A DNA stretch of 64,000 nucleotides, taken from assembly GCA_025526915.1 (NCBI GenBank), contig JAHLKH010000065.1, forward strand, positions 62,001 to 126,000, read 5' to 3'. This DNA comes from Entophlyctis helioformis. Taxonomy: Eukaryota > Chytridiomycota > Chytridiomycetes > Chytridiales > Chytriomycetaceae. The stretch's first letter is position 1; each line of letters begins with the position of its first letter. The notes below the pieces were generated by a model. It did not search any database. It was not told the origin of the DNA and was given only the letters and a program-made list of their open reading frames with translations. Of the stretch, positions 22,518 to 32,940 are shown piece after piece. A program made the position numbers and the translations under genes.

Positions 22518-23603
22518 ATGGACGTGCAACCACAACAACAGCACCAGCAGCAGCAGCAGCACCAGCAAGGGCAGCCAGCCGGACGCCATCAGCGGGCCTG
22601 TGATCGATGCTCCCTCAAGGTACATCCGCCGGCTCTGTAGCAGCGGCTGTGGCCAGTAGCCAGTGGCCAGTGCCGCCCCCATCGAGCCAGCCAGCCAGCC
22701 AATGTGACCAATGCGACGCCGCCTGGGCCAACGTCGCCCTGCCAAGTCTTGCCAAGCCCTGCGTTGCTTGGCTGGCTGGCTGGTCTTGGACGGGTGCTAT
22801 GGGGCCGCCTCTGCAGCGACACACTGCACAGTCGCTTGCAGGCGGCCTGGCACTGGCACACGCTGGCACAAGGCACACTCTGGCCCACGCTGGCTCGCCC
22901 TTGCCGTGCTCTTGCCCTTGGGCCGTGCAGCGTTGTGTTGCACACGGACGAGAACTGACTGTTGTGCCTGCTGATGACTAATCCCTGAATCCGCGGTGCT
23001 TTTGCCCCGCTGTATCTGCTCCGTCGTCTGCTTTGGATCCGCCGGGATTCTGGGCGACGTTGCTGGCTCGGGATCCTGTCGCACTAACATCGGCAACGGG
23101 CAACGACAACGGCGGCCGTCTCCAGAAATCCAAGTGTGTGTTTGAGCCTGGAAAGCAGCGATGCACCATCTGCACATCGCTCGCGGTGCCGTGCACGTTT
23201 GAGCGCGGCACTGGCCGCAAGTCCGCCAAGCCAGCGTACATTGACATTCTGCAGGACCGCATCTCTGAACTGCAACGCGAAGTCTCGCGGCGTATTCGCC
23301 AACGAGAACCTTTCGCACCAGACCAGCAACAACCACCACAACCACCACAGCCGCAACAGACTCAACAGCCATACTCGACCAGCCCTCCTTTGCAGCAATC
23401 CATGTGCCCTCGTAGCAATGGGACAGCTGCCATTTCACCGCCGCCGAGGCTTGTCGGGCCCGCCCACGCCTTCCAATCGGCCTTGTTTACGACCGCACCT
23501 ACATCAGGCTCGCCCTGGTCGAGGGCTCAGGTCAAGGCTCACATGCACGCCATGGAAAGCGTCCATGGCTCGCTTTCAGACCAGACAGACGACACGGCCA
23601 ATC

Positions 23604-23635
<32 letters not shown>

Positions 23636-25494
23636 TTGATCAGCAGCAGCAGCAGCAGTAGCAGTAGCACGAATGCGTCTGGATCTCACAGCAGCTTCTC
23701 CCCTGTGAGGATCGACTCGCTTATCGCGCTCAAGCCAGAGCTTCGCATGGATCTCATCGACTTCTTCTTTGAAACCCACAACGCGCGTCTCCCTATCGAG
23801 CACCGGCCTCATTTCATGGCCAATCTGCACAAGGCGACTGCATTCCATGTAAGGATTCTCTCATCAGTCCACTTGCCTCTCATGCCTCTCAAGCCTCTCA
23901 AGCCTCTCATGCCGTCGCATTCTGACCACGTGAATCCGTCCCAACCGCCCGCCCATGACAGCTGTATTCTATCTACTCTGCGGCGTTGATGACGCAGAGC
24001 GACCTGCGCAACGAGCCGCTGTCCAATCCAGAAACACTTCACTACTACACCGCCGCCAAGGCGATGCTTCCTGACTGCATCTCGTCGCCGTCGCTCGCCA
24101 ACATTTCAAGCATCCTCAACATCACCAACTCTGCAGCAGGTTGGTCGTTGATGTCGTCCCACTCTACCCCTGGATCCTCAACAGACACGAGAAACTCACT
24201 GCTCTGCGCGTGCCATCATCATCATCCTCATCATCATCTCCCGCTGGCAGTGCTTGACACAAACAGCCCATCCACATACTTGACGGTCGCGCATCGCATG
24301 GCTCAGGCAATGCATCTGTATGAAGAGCCCGTGCACGAGAGAAACCAGCCACCCAAAAGCATCGAGCAGGAGATCCGTCGCCGCATCTGGTGGGTGCTTA
24401 TCAAGGTCGATCTCTACGCCAGCTTCGCGCTCGTTATGCCCATCCAGGTGCATTCTGAGGAATCCACCGTCGGCTTGCCCATGTCGCTCTGGTATCCTGG
24501 CCAGTTTGAGAAACAGCACACGCTCGAAAGCGCGTCTCTGGCTGCGAGCGATCAGACTGTGGCGTTGGCCACATCTGCTAGTCTCTCCCCGCAGCCGGCG
24601 TCCACCTGGAGCCCATTCCGCTCACAACACTTTAAGCAGCCACAGCCACAGCCACAGCCACAGCCACAGCCACAGCAGCAGGGGCAACTACCGTCAGACG
24701 CAATGCCGCCCATGCCGTCTGCTCAGTCCATCTACTCTAATTCAACACCACAGTCGTCCATCATCGGCTCGCCGCTCCAGCCACCTTCAGCATCAACGTC
24801 TTTGATGCCGCAAGGTATCGATGGAATCAACCCCTACCACAAGTCGCTCGAGCTCGACATCATCTTTGGCGACGTCACACGGCTGAGCCAGAGCCCGCAT
24901 GTGTATCCGTCGGCCGAGGGCGACGCGACGCGGCAGCGTGTCGACGCGCGGCTGCTCAGATGGTTCGCGTCGCTCCCGCCCTGGATGCGCACGATTGCCG
25001 ATTCGTACAGCCTGGACCCGTGGTCGACCACGTCGCCGCACTGGTTCCTGGCCGACGTGCTCATGACGTACCATCTCGCGCGGTTGGCGCTGCACGTGCG
25101 CGCGCTGCTCAGCATCCTCCAGGCCGACCTGGACACGGCGCACGACAACCCAGTTCTGGCCATCTGCATGGACAGCGCGAGTGCCGTGCACGCCCTGCTG
25201 CTCCGGTTCAAGGCGCACTCGCCCGACTTTGTGCACGTGAACCGCTTCGTGCACACGTCCATCTGCGTGTCGGGGCTGGTGCTGCTCATGGCGGCGCAGC
25301 TGGCCGACGCCGACACGGAGCGCCTGGGCGACATGTTTGAGCTGCACCGGTGGGCGATGCGGCGGCTTGCGCGCAACTGGGGGCCGGCCGAGGTCGATCT
25401 CGCCATGCTCGAGGGGCTGTGGGCCGCGCACCAGCGCAGCCTGTGGGAGGGGCAGGTGCTTGAGCTGATTGCGCGGCACTTTGAGAGCCGCTGA
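22518..25494 (+). CDS. ZnTF6: Zn2Cys6 transcription factor
   Basis: Putative regulator of 748 aa from four exons: 22518-22619 (34 codons, Gln/His-rich, ends CDRCSLK), 23126-23848, 23962-24139, 24251-25494. The introns are 506, 113 and 111 bp. The finger is C-x2-C-x6-C-x8-C-x2-C-x6-C, with KSKC opening exon 2 on the far side of the intron. It is followed by KSAKPAYIDILQDRI rather than the usual KRGPK linker. The MHR has RMDLIDFFFETHNARLPIEH, LTVAHRMAQAMHLYEEP and RRRIWWVLIKVD; then INPYHKSLELDIIFGDVTRL. Exon 3 is 178 nt, exactly as in ZnTF7, and the finger exon is nearly identical to that of ZnTF7. The last intron is stop-free and a multiple of three. Confidence 0.9.
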
Positions 25495-25794
25495 CGGCCG
25501 AAATGAAGCGCAGTGTCCTGGTCGGTGTGTGTCTGTCTGCCTGTTGCGTATCTCGCTGGTTGGATGGCTCGCTGCGTATCTTGGCTGGCTCGACTCGCTG
25601 GCCGGCGCCGCATGAGCCAGGAAGCAGGCCAGAGTCGGGCCATCTGCCGGGCCTTCTGCCGGGCCTTCTGCCGGGCCATCCGACGGGCCAAGATGGCGGC
25701 GGCGAGCGGCGGACGATTTGTCCGGCGCAACCGTGGCAGGCTGCGTGCTTGGGGCGCCGCCGCCTTTCTCCCACTTCCACTTGGCAATCGAGCC
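25495..25794. other. Intergenic region ZnTF6-ZnTF7
   Basis: Three hundred bases with the promoter of ZnTF7. A triple direct repeat of GCCGGGCCTTCT lies at 25647-25680. I see no gene. Confidence 0.5.
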
Positions 25795-28700
25795 ATGAGC
25801 CAGCAGCAGCAACCGCAGCACCACGGCCACGGCCACGGGCACGGCCACGGGCACCACAACCACCACGTCCACCACGAGCAGCAGCCGCTCTTGGACGACG
25901 CTCCGCAGCAGTGGCAGCAGCAGCTCGTTGCGCCTCTGCTGCCCGCGCTGCAATCTCCGCCGCTCCAGTCCCTCCACACGTTGCATGCCCTCCCAATGTC
26001 ACTGCCGGCGTCACTCCCGGCGTCACTGCCTGCGTCACAGCCGCCGTATCCAGACGCTCTGCTGCAGGCAACCATCGCCGAACTCAGAGCACAGCAGGAG
26101 CTGCTGCAAGAGCGCATCTTCCACCAGAAGCAGAGTGCGCGGCAAGAGCAGCACCAGGAGCAGCAGCAGCAGCAACCGCAACCACAGCAGCAGCAGCGCC
26201 AGCAACATCCCGCCGCCACGCTGCACTCGGCCGGCCAGTCGCCTGCAAAGACCAAGCAGGCCCGTGCGGCACAGGCTGCCGCAACCAAGCAGGGCCGTGC
26301 TTGTGATCGTTGCTCTGTCAAGGTATGCCTGCCCACTGCCCTCCACGCCACGTGTGGTTCATGCACTCGATCGTGGATGTGCACAGTGCCCAGTCGGACT
26401 CGGGTGGCCAACGGCCCACTCCCCCTGCTGCGTTGGTGCTTCGTTTCCATGCCATGGCGCACTGACCATGGCCCGATCTTGCTCAACCATACGGCCGTCT
26501 CCAGAAATCCAAGTGTGTGTTTGAGCCTGGAAAGCAGCGGTGCACCAACTGCACATCGCTTGCAGTGCCGTGCACGTTTGAGCGCGGCACTGGCCGCAAG
26601 TCTGCCAAGCCAGCGTACATTGACATGCTGCAGGACCGCATCTCTGGCCTGCAACGCGAAGTCTCTCGTCGCATGCAGTTGGCCGCCACAGACTCTGTCT
26701 TGTCGCTATCTGCAACAGGCACACCATTGTCATCATCGGCATCATCGACATCATCGACATCAGCATCGTCATCACCAGCTCTGCAAGACAGGAAACTGCA
26801 CGGAAGCGACCGAGACGCGAGCCGCTTGTCGGCCAACGGCCTTGGCCTGCACAATGCCTCTGGATCATTGGAGAGATGGAATGGCGATGGAGTTGGCAAC
26901 AGCAGCAGTAGCAGCAGCAACAGCAGCAGAGCATCCAGCATCCACGGCTCGTTTGGCCAATTCAGTTACCTTGGGATATCGCATACCGCGGATCAGAACG
27001 GGTTTGGCAGCTTCCACGACACGTCAAGAAGCAGCAGCTTCTCTTTGGGCGATCCGTTTGTGCTTGCGTTGAAGCCCGATTTGCGCATGGACCTCATCGA
27101 CGTGTTCTTTTCCTACATCAACACGCGTCTTCCGATCATTCACCGACCACACTTTATGGCCAACCTTGAAGACATGACGGCATTCCAGGTAACGCCATCT
27201 CGTCTCATGGTCTGCCACGTCTGCCAGCTGCCGGATCGCGTTCTGACTGATCCACATTCGGTGAATGACCAGCTGTACAGCATCTATTCCAACGCATGCA
27301 TTGTTGCCAGCGAAATGCGCGACGAGAATGTCAAGTCGCCCGAAATGATCCACTACTTTACTCTGGCCAAGGCACTGTTGCCTACATGCATCGGGTCGCC
27401 CTCTATCATGAACATCACCGCGGCATTCTACGCAACCCACTCTGCAGGCGGTATGCCCTTTTACTCATTCTAGGTGTCTTGCGTGTCTCTGCCACTGGCA
27501 CTCTCGATGCTGACGCTGCCCATTGCCCCCCTCAACAGTGCTCGGCCAAGCATGTGCGTACTCTTTCTTGACCGTCGCACTCCGAATGGCGCAGGCACTC
27601 CGGCTGTTTGAAGAGCCAGTGCACGAACGCACCCAGCCGCCAAAGGATCTCGAGCAGGAGATTCGTCGCCGTCTGTGGTGGTCACTGTTCGAGACGGACC
27701 GCCATGCCAGCCATACATCCAGACTACCGTTACAGATCCAGAGCACAGATTGTAAACTCGGATATCCGCTCTCGTTTCTGTATCCAGGCGAGTTCGATAC
27801 TGTTCACCGGCGGCGGCAGCAGCAGCAGCAGCAGCAGCAGCCCATCTCTCAGTCGTTTCATACCGCCTCGTCACTATCATTATCATTATCGTCACCACCA
27901 TCGTCATTAGTGGCAGCAGCAGCATCAACAACCGCGTTTGTGCACCAGCCGCAACACGTTTTTGGATCAGTATCGGAATCTGCCTTGCAGTCGACGGCGG
28001 CCCCCTTGACTGCGTCGTGGTCAACGGCGCTCCATATCGCATCGCCCAACCCAAGCACGTCTCACGTCTCATCGCTCGGCACCAGTTCGACTGCCTTTGA
28101 CCCTTTCAGCCTGTTCGAGTCGCCAAATCCACAGCCATCCCTCTCTTCCTTTGGAGCGTCCCTGCAACCAGCCAACTCGCTACGCATGGATCCTGCCTCT
28201 GCCGGTACGTTGTGGTCCGTCGCCTCTCCCCCCGAACCAAGCAGCTTGCATCCCGTCACGTCTGCTGCCGAGACCGTCTCTCGGACCGTGTCCCTGTCTG
28301 TGTCGCGGTCGTCGAGTAAGGGCATGCCGTCCTCTCTGCCTTCCATGCCATCCGAGTCCTCGTCGCAGCTTCTATCGACGATCGAGCTTCCAACACCAGA
28401 GCCTGTTCCAACATCATTCAGCGGCCTGGCGTATCCGCCCATGAACGATCTGCATCCTGAGCAGCCCAGTTCGGACCCATCCGCTTCAATCCCCAAACCG
28501 CTCTTTCCCAGCATACACGACTCGCAACTGCATCAATCGCATTTAGACATGTCTCTCGGCCACGGCCCCCACCTTTCACCGGCGTCGACGGCATTCCAGC
28601 CGCTTACAGTCGCATCCTATGCATCCGGCGCACCAGCCAACGACATTAATCCGTATCACAAGTACATTGAGCTCGTCACGTTGCTTGGGGACGTGATGCA

Positions 28701-29316
28701 ACTCCGGCTGAGCATGGGCAACAACCAGACGCAATGTGACCGCGAAGTGGAATGGTATAGGCTAGACGAGGCGCTGACGCACTGGTTCCTGGCACTGCCC
28801 GCCTGGATGCAGGGCATTTCATCAAGCTACAGCCTCGACCCGCACTCGACCACCCAGCCGCACTGGTTCGTGGCCTACTGTCTCGCAACCTACCACATGA
28901 CGCGTCTGCAACTGCATCTGCCCGTGCTCCTCAACGCGCTCCTGCAGCCCGACTTGAGCACCGTCGCGCAGCATCCGTCGTACCTGATTGCGCTGCACGC
29001 TTGCGTCACGATGCGCCAGCTGCTCACCGTGTTCCAGACACACAACCCGCGCTTCGAGCACATGCATCTGATGTTCCGCAAAACGGTCCTCATGTGCTCG
29101 TGCGCCGTGCTGCTCGCCATGCAGGTGCCGTGCGCCGACACGAATCTGCTCATGGCGATGCTGGACCTGTTCCTGTGGGCACAGCGCCGGTTCTCCAGGG
29201 CGTGGCCGCTCGGGCTGATCGAGGTCAAGGCCGTCATGGATATCCTCAACCAGCTGCGGTCGCTTGGTCCGTGCCAGCCCGACGTGCTCGACAAGATCCG
29301 AATCTGGATCGAGTGA
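25795..29316 (+). CDS. ZnTF7: Zn2Cys6 transcription factor, close paralogue of ZnTF6
   Basis: Putative regulator of 1055 aa. Exons: 25795-26322 (176 codons, Gln/His-rich with a HGHGHG run and an LPAS repeat, ends CDRCSVK), 26505-27188, 27273-27450, 27539-29316. The introns are 182, 84 and 88 bp. The finger is C-x2-C-x6-C-x8-C-x2-C-x6-C, with KSKC in exon 2. Exon 3 has the same length (178 nt) and phase as in ZnTF6. The MHR has RMDLIDVFFSYINTRLPIIH, LTVALRMAQALRLFEEP and RRRLWWSLFETDR. A 300-residue Ser/Pro-rich insertion separates it from INPYHKYIELVTLLGDVMQL. The 84-bp second intron is in frame without stops, so a retained form would add 28 residues. Confidence 0.91.
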
Positions 29317-29411
29317 TGTGCCAGGCTGTACCATGGAATGAAGCCTGGTTTCTCGAGGCTGAGCTTTTCAACTACCCGTGGTGCTTGCGCAGTTACCCCA
29401 ATATCCCGTGG

Positions 29412-32400
29412 ATGGACACAAACACGCAGCTGGCGGCGGGCAGCCAGCGACGGCCCAACGGCATCAGCATCAGCATCGGAAGCAGCAACGGCGGCAACAG
29501 CAACGGCGGCGGCCCTGATATCCAATCGAGCGGGCAGCACAGTCAGCAGTATCAGCAAGGGCAGCAGCAGCTCCAACAGCAGCATCCGACTCCCGTGGTT
29601 GAAGCTGCACCGATGGTCGCCACTGGTTTGTCAGCCTCCCTTGCAAGCAGAAAACGCCGGCGGTCGTCCAAGGACGGACTCTGTGCAACCACAGCCGATG
29701 GTACTCTAGCAGCAGCAGCAGCAGCAGCAACACCCTCGGCCGTCCCTGATGCCGTCGCAAACGGCCATCCAGCCAAGCAACGACGGGCCAATCTGCCGCC
29801 CGCCAGTCTTGCCCGAGATCTGGCAGCCGGCATCCCGACAGCTGCTGGAAGCGAAGCTGCGGCATGGTCCGCCACAAGCCCGACGAGCAACAGCACCTTT
29901 TCGCATTCCATGTCCAGCAGCTTCAACAGCAGCTTCAACAGCACTCGCAGTGGGTTCACCAACGCGAGCGAGATGAGTCGAGCCGCCTACAGCGACTGCT
30001 CGCCGATTGCGGCCGAGCTGTCGCCATCCACGTTGCAGGCCGCCCAAAACGCCAACCGATTGGATATGCCATCTTCCGCTGCTTCTGGTCCTGGCGATGG
30101 GACGGATGCTGCGATCGGGCGTGATGGATCCAGTCGGCCCGCTAATATGGCGGCTGGTGCAGTCAAAACAGACGTGGAGCCTGCTGCCTCTCTCGATATC
30201 GATACAGCAACTGCGCGTCGTGTTCGCAAAGGCACGCTCTTTGCTTGCGACCTGTGCTTTAAAAAGGTTGGCTCCTGTCGCTCGCTGCTCATGCATCCTG
30301 CGTGACATGGCTCTTCTTTGTTGGACTGACCGTTTGTGGTCTTTGCCCTGCGCCATGGATGCGGCTGCTGGCTGCGACTTCCATTGCAACTCATCACCAG
30401 AAAATAAGGTCAGTGCTGCCACTGCTTGCTGGGCATACTTTCTCTGGCTGCTGATCACAACCTGGCCTGCGTGTACGTACTCGTTAGATGCGATGGAAGA
30501 ATGCCCGTGTGCTCAAAGTGCGAACGCGCTGGGCTCGAGTGCATCTTCTCGCGACAAACCAAGAAAAAGGGTCCAAAGCAAGGATACGTCAGCTTCCTGG
30601 TATGCGTCTTGCTTTGAACGTCTTGGCCACTGCTTGTCTGACCCTTTGGATGCATGCTACGTGCGACAGGAGCAAAAGATTCTGATTCTTGAATCGCTGG
30701 CTACCGATGTTCTCATGGCACCGACCCATTCAAACGGCTCGATGAGTGTAGAGGCTGGATCTCTGCCCGAGGCTCCTCATCAGCGCGACGCGCTGCTGCA
30801 CTTGCCTCCCTCTGTCGACACGAGAAACACCAAGATTGGTGTTCTGGGGAAGCATAGCATGGGCATGGGCATAAGCATGAGCACAAGCACAGACTCGCCA
30901 ACAGCCGCAGTCGCATCTCCTCCTGTCGACCCTTCTCTTCCACATACCCCCGTCGCCATGGTTGCCGCACCCAAGTTGGACATTCGCCTCGATTTGCTCG
31001 ACCTCTTTTTCCGCTACATCCATTGCAGTCGGCCTGTGCTGAGCCGCAAGGACTTTATGGCCGATCTCGAGGCACAGCCGCCGTTTCTGCTGTACGCCAT
31101 GTACGCCTACGCGTCTCACATCGCGGTTGCTCTGGGCCAGCCGTTGGCCCCTGATCACGGTGCCGGGTACTACGAGGCAGCCAAGAAACTGCTCGACGGC
31201 GTCATTGAGAGTCCCTCGTTTGCCAACCTGTACGGCATCTCGCTGCTCTCCGTGGTGGCCGTCGGTAGGTTTAAGAGTTTAGATGCCGCGCGCGGCTGTG
31301 GATGGACTACTAATCTAACCTGCCGCCTTGTATGGGCAGGAACGGGCCGGCCGCACGGCGTGCTGTTCCTTGGCCTGGCTGTGCGGATGGGCCAGCGGAT
31401 GAAGCTCTACGAAGAGTCTGATGCGTACATGGCGGTGCACACACCTTCACCGCGCACCATCGAGCTTCGTCGCCGGATGTGGTGGTTCTTGTACGAGCTC
31501 GATCGAACCATCAGCTTCCACGCACAAGTGCCCTTTTTGATCAATGAGGAGGATGTGCAGATCGGATACCCGCTGTCGGACCAATACGAGGACGACTGCA
31601 TCATGGACGCGCCAGCAGCACAGACGACAGCACAGACTGCGCCATCGCCACACACATCTCGAACAACACTCGGCGCCTTCCCAATCTGCACAGAAACAAG
31701 TCAGGATAGCCGTGCCAGCAGCCGCGCAAGCAGCGGGCAGGGCACAACGGGCAGTGCTACAGTGGGCGACCTGCTTTCTCCAGTCTCGGCAAATCCAGCG
31801 ACGCAGCAGCGCGATGCAGCCATGGCCCAAGTCCCATTTGTGCACCACATGAAGCTGCTCCGGATCTTTGGCCGCGTGGTGCGGTTCCTGCAGCAGACGG
31901 GCAACCCACAGGAGCATTCGTCCATGGAAATGTCACTGCTGCAGCTTTCCCTGTGCCAATGGTTTGAGCAGCTGCCGGCATGGATGCAGCTGCCCAGCAA
32001 GGCGTACGGCTGCGACCCATTCGACCAACAGACGCCATCGTGGACCGTCGCGCACATGCAAGGCTTCTTCTGCTTCACGCGCATTCTGCTCCATCAGCTG
32101 GCCTTGCAGCCCAGCTCTCCATCACCGACCGGAGCGGCAGGGCCGTGCGGCGCGGCATCGTCAAGTGCAGGAGGAGCATCGCTTGCACCGCTGTTCCAGC
32201 CAGCCACTGCGTGTCCGACCATGCAAGACGCGGACGCTGTGCGAGTGTGCATGGAGAGCGTTGCAATGCTGGCCGAGATTCTGCAGTCGTGGCTTGCGCA
32301 CGACCCGCAGCTGGTGCACATGAACCAGAGTCTTGGCCGAGGCATCTGGACGGCAGCATGTGTGCTCGACGCGGCCGTCACTGCCGGCGTGTCTGGCCAA

Positions 32401-32583
32401 AGTGGGGCAGCCGCCATTTCGCATCTGGGCGTGTTCACGCAGACGCTCGAGGTTCTGTCGGTGCGGTGGGCGCCTGCGCTGCTGGACCTTGAGCACCTTC
32501 GCGGCATCCGGCTCGGGTGGGCGGGCCTGCCCGTCATTGCATCGCCGCGGGCTGGGCCTCTGGTGACTCATGGGTTGGAATGA
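29412..32583 (+). CDS. ZnTF8: Zn2Cys6 transcription factor with 8-nt microexon
   Basis: Putative regulator of 937 aa. Exons: 29412-30266 (285 codons, Ser/Ala/Gln-rich, ends CDLCFKK), microexon 30401-30408, 30488-30599, 30670-31264, 31340-32583. The total of 2814 nt is divisible by three. The microexon supplies KI plus two bases of Arg, restoring C-x2-C-x6-C (FKKKIR between the second and third Cys). Exon 3 gives C-x6-C-x2-C-x6-C and the linker KKKGPKQGYVSFL, spliced straight onto EQKILILESLA to complete the G-Y-x-x-x-L-E coiled-coil start. The MHR has RLDLLDLFFRYI, LFLGLAVRMGQRMKLYEE and RRRMWWFLYELDR. The 75-bp last intron is stop-free and in frame. The start was chosen 95 bp after the ZnTF7 stop. 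Confidence 0.88.
30401..30408 (+). other. Eight-nucleotide microexon of ZnTF8
   Basis: AAAATAAG is flanked by CACCAG on the left and GTCAGT on the right. It is the only way I found to join CDLCFKK to the next finger exon, which begins A-TGC after a TTAG acceptor, in frame and with the invariant x6 spacing. Confidence 0.75.
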
Positions 32584-32713
32584 AGGGCTTGTTGCGGGTC
32601 GGAGAATTAGGTGATTGCGCCACATTCGAGCCGCGGCGTTGGCCGTGCTGGTTTGCCTGTTGATGCGCAACCTCTGTAACAGCAGCAACCTTAGCAGCAA
32701 TCGGCAGCACGAC

Positions 32714-32897
32714 ATGGACGGTGCTGTAGGCAGTAGCAACGGCAGCAGCACCGCCGCTGGTGTGCACAGCGAGCTCCACGAATACAGCCAAACGCACTTG
32801 CATGTACCCAATCCACACGACACCAGGAACACGAACGGCGACGGCCTGCACAACTACAGCCACGCCTCGACTTTGGGCTACGACAGCTTCTCTGAAT

Positions 32898-32940
<43 letters not shown>

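Noticed and set aside
25513..25794. Upstream in-frame extension of ZnTF7
   Set aside because: The frame is open but has Cys/Arg-rich, repeat-derived composition; the low-complexity Gln/His N-terminus typical of the family starts at 25795.
29001..29411. Upstream extension of ZnTF8 in the same frame
   Set aside because: It overlaps the 3' end of ZnTF7 in a different frame and lacks a better start; the ATG at 29412 follows the ZnTF7 stop.
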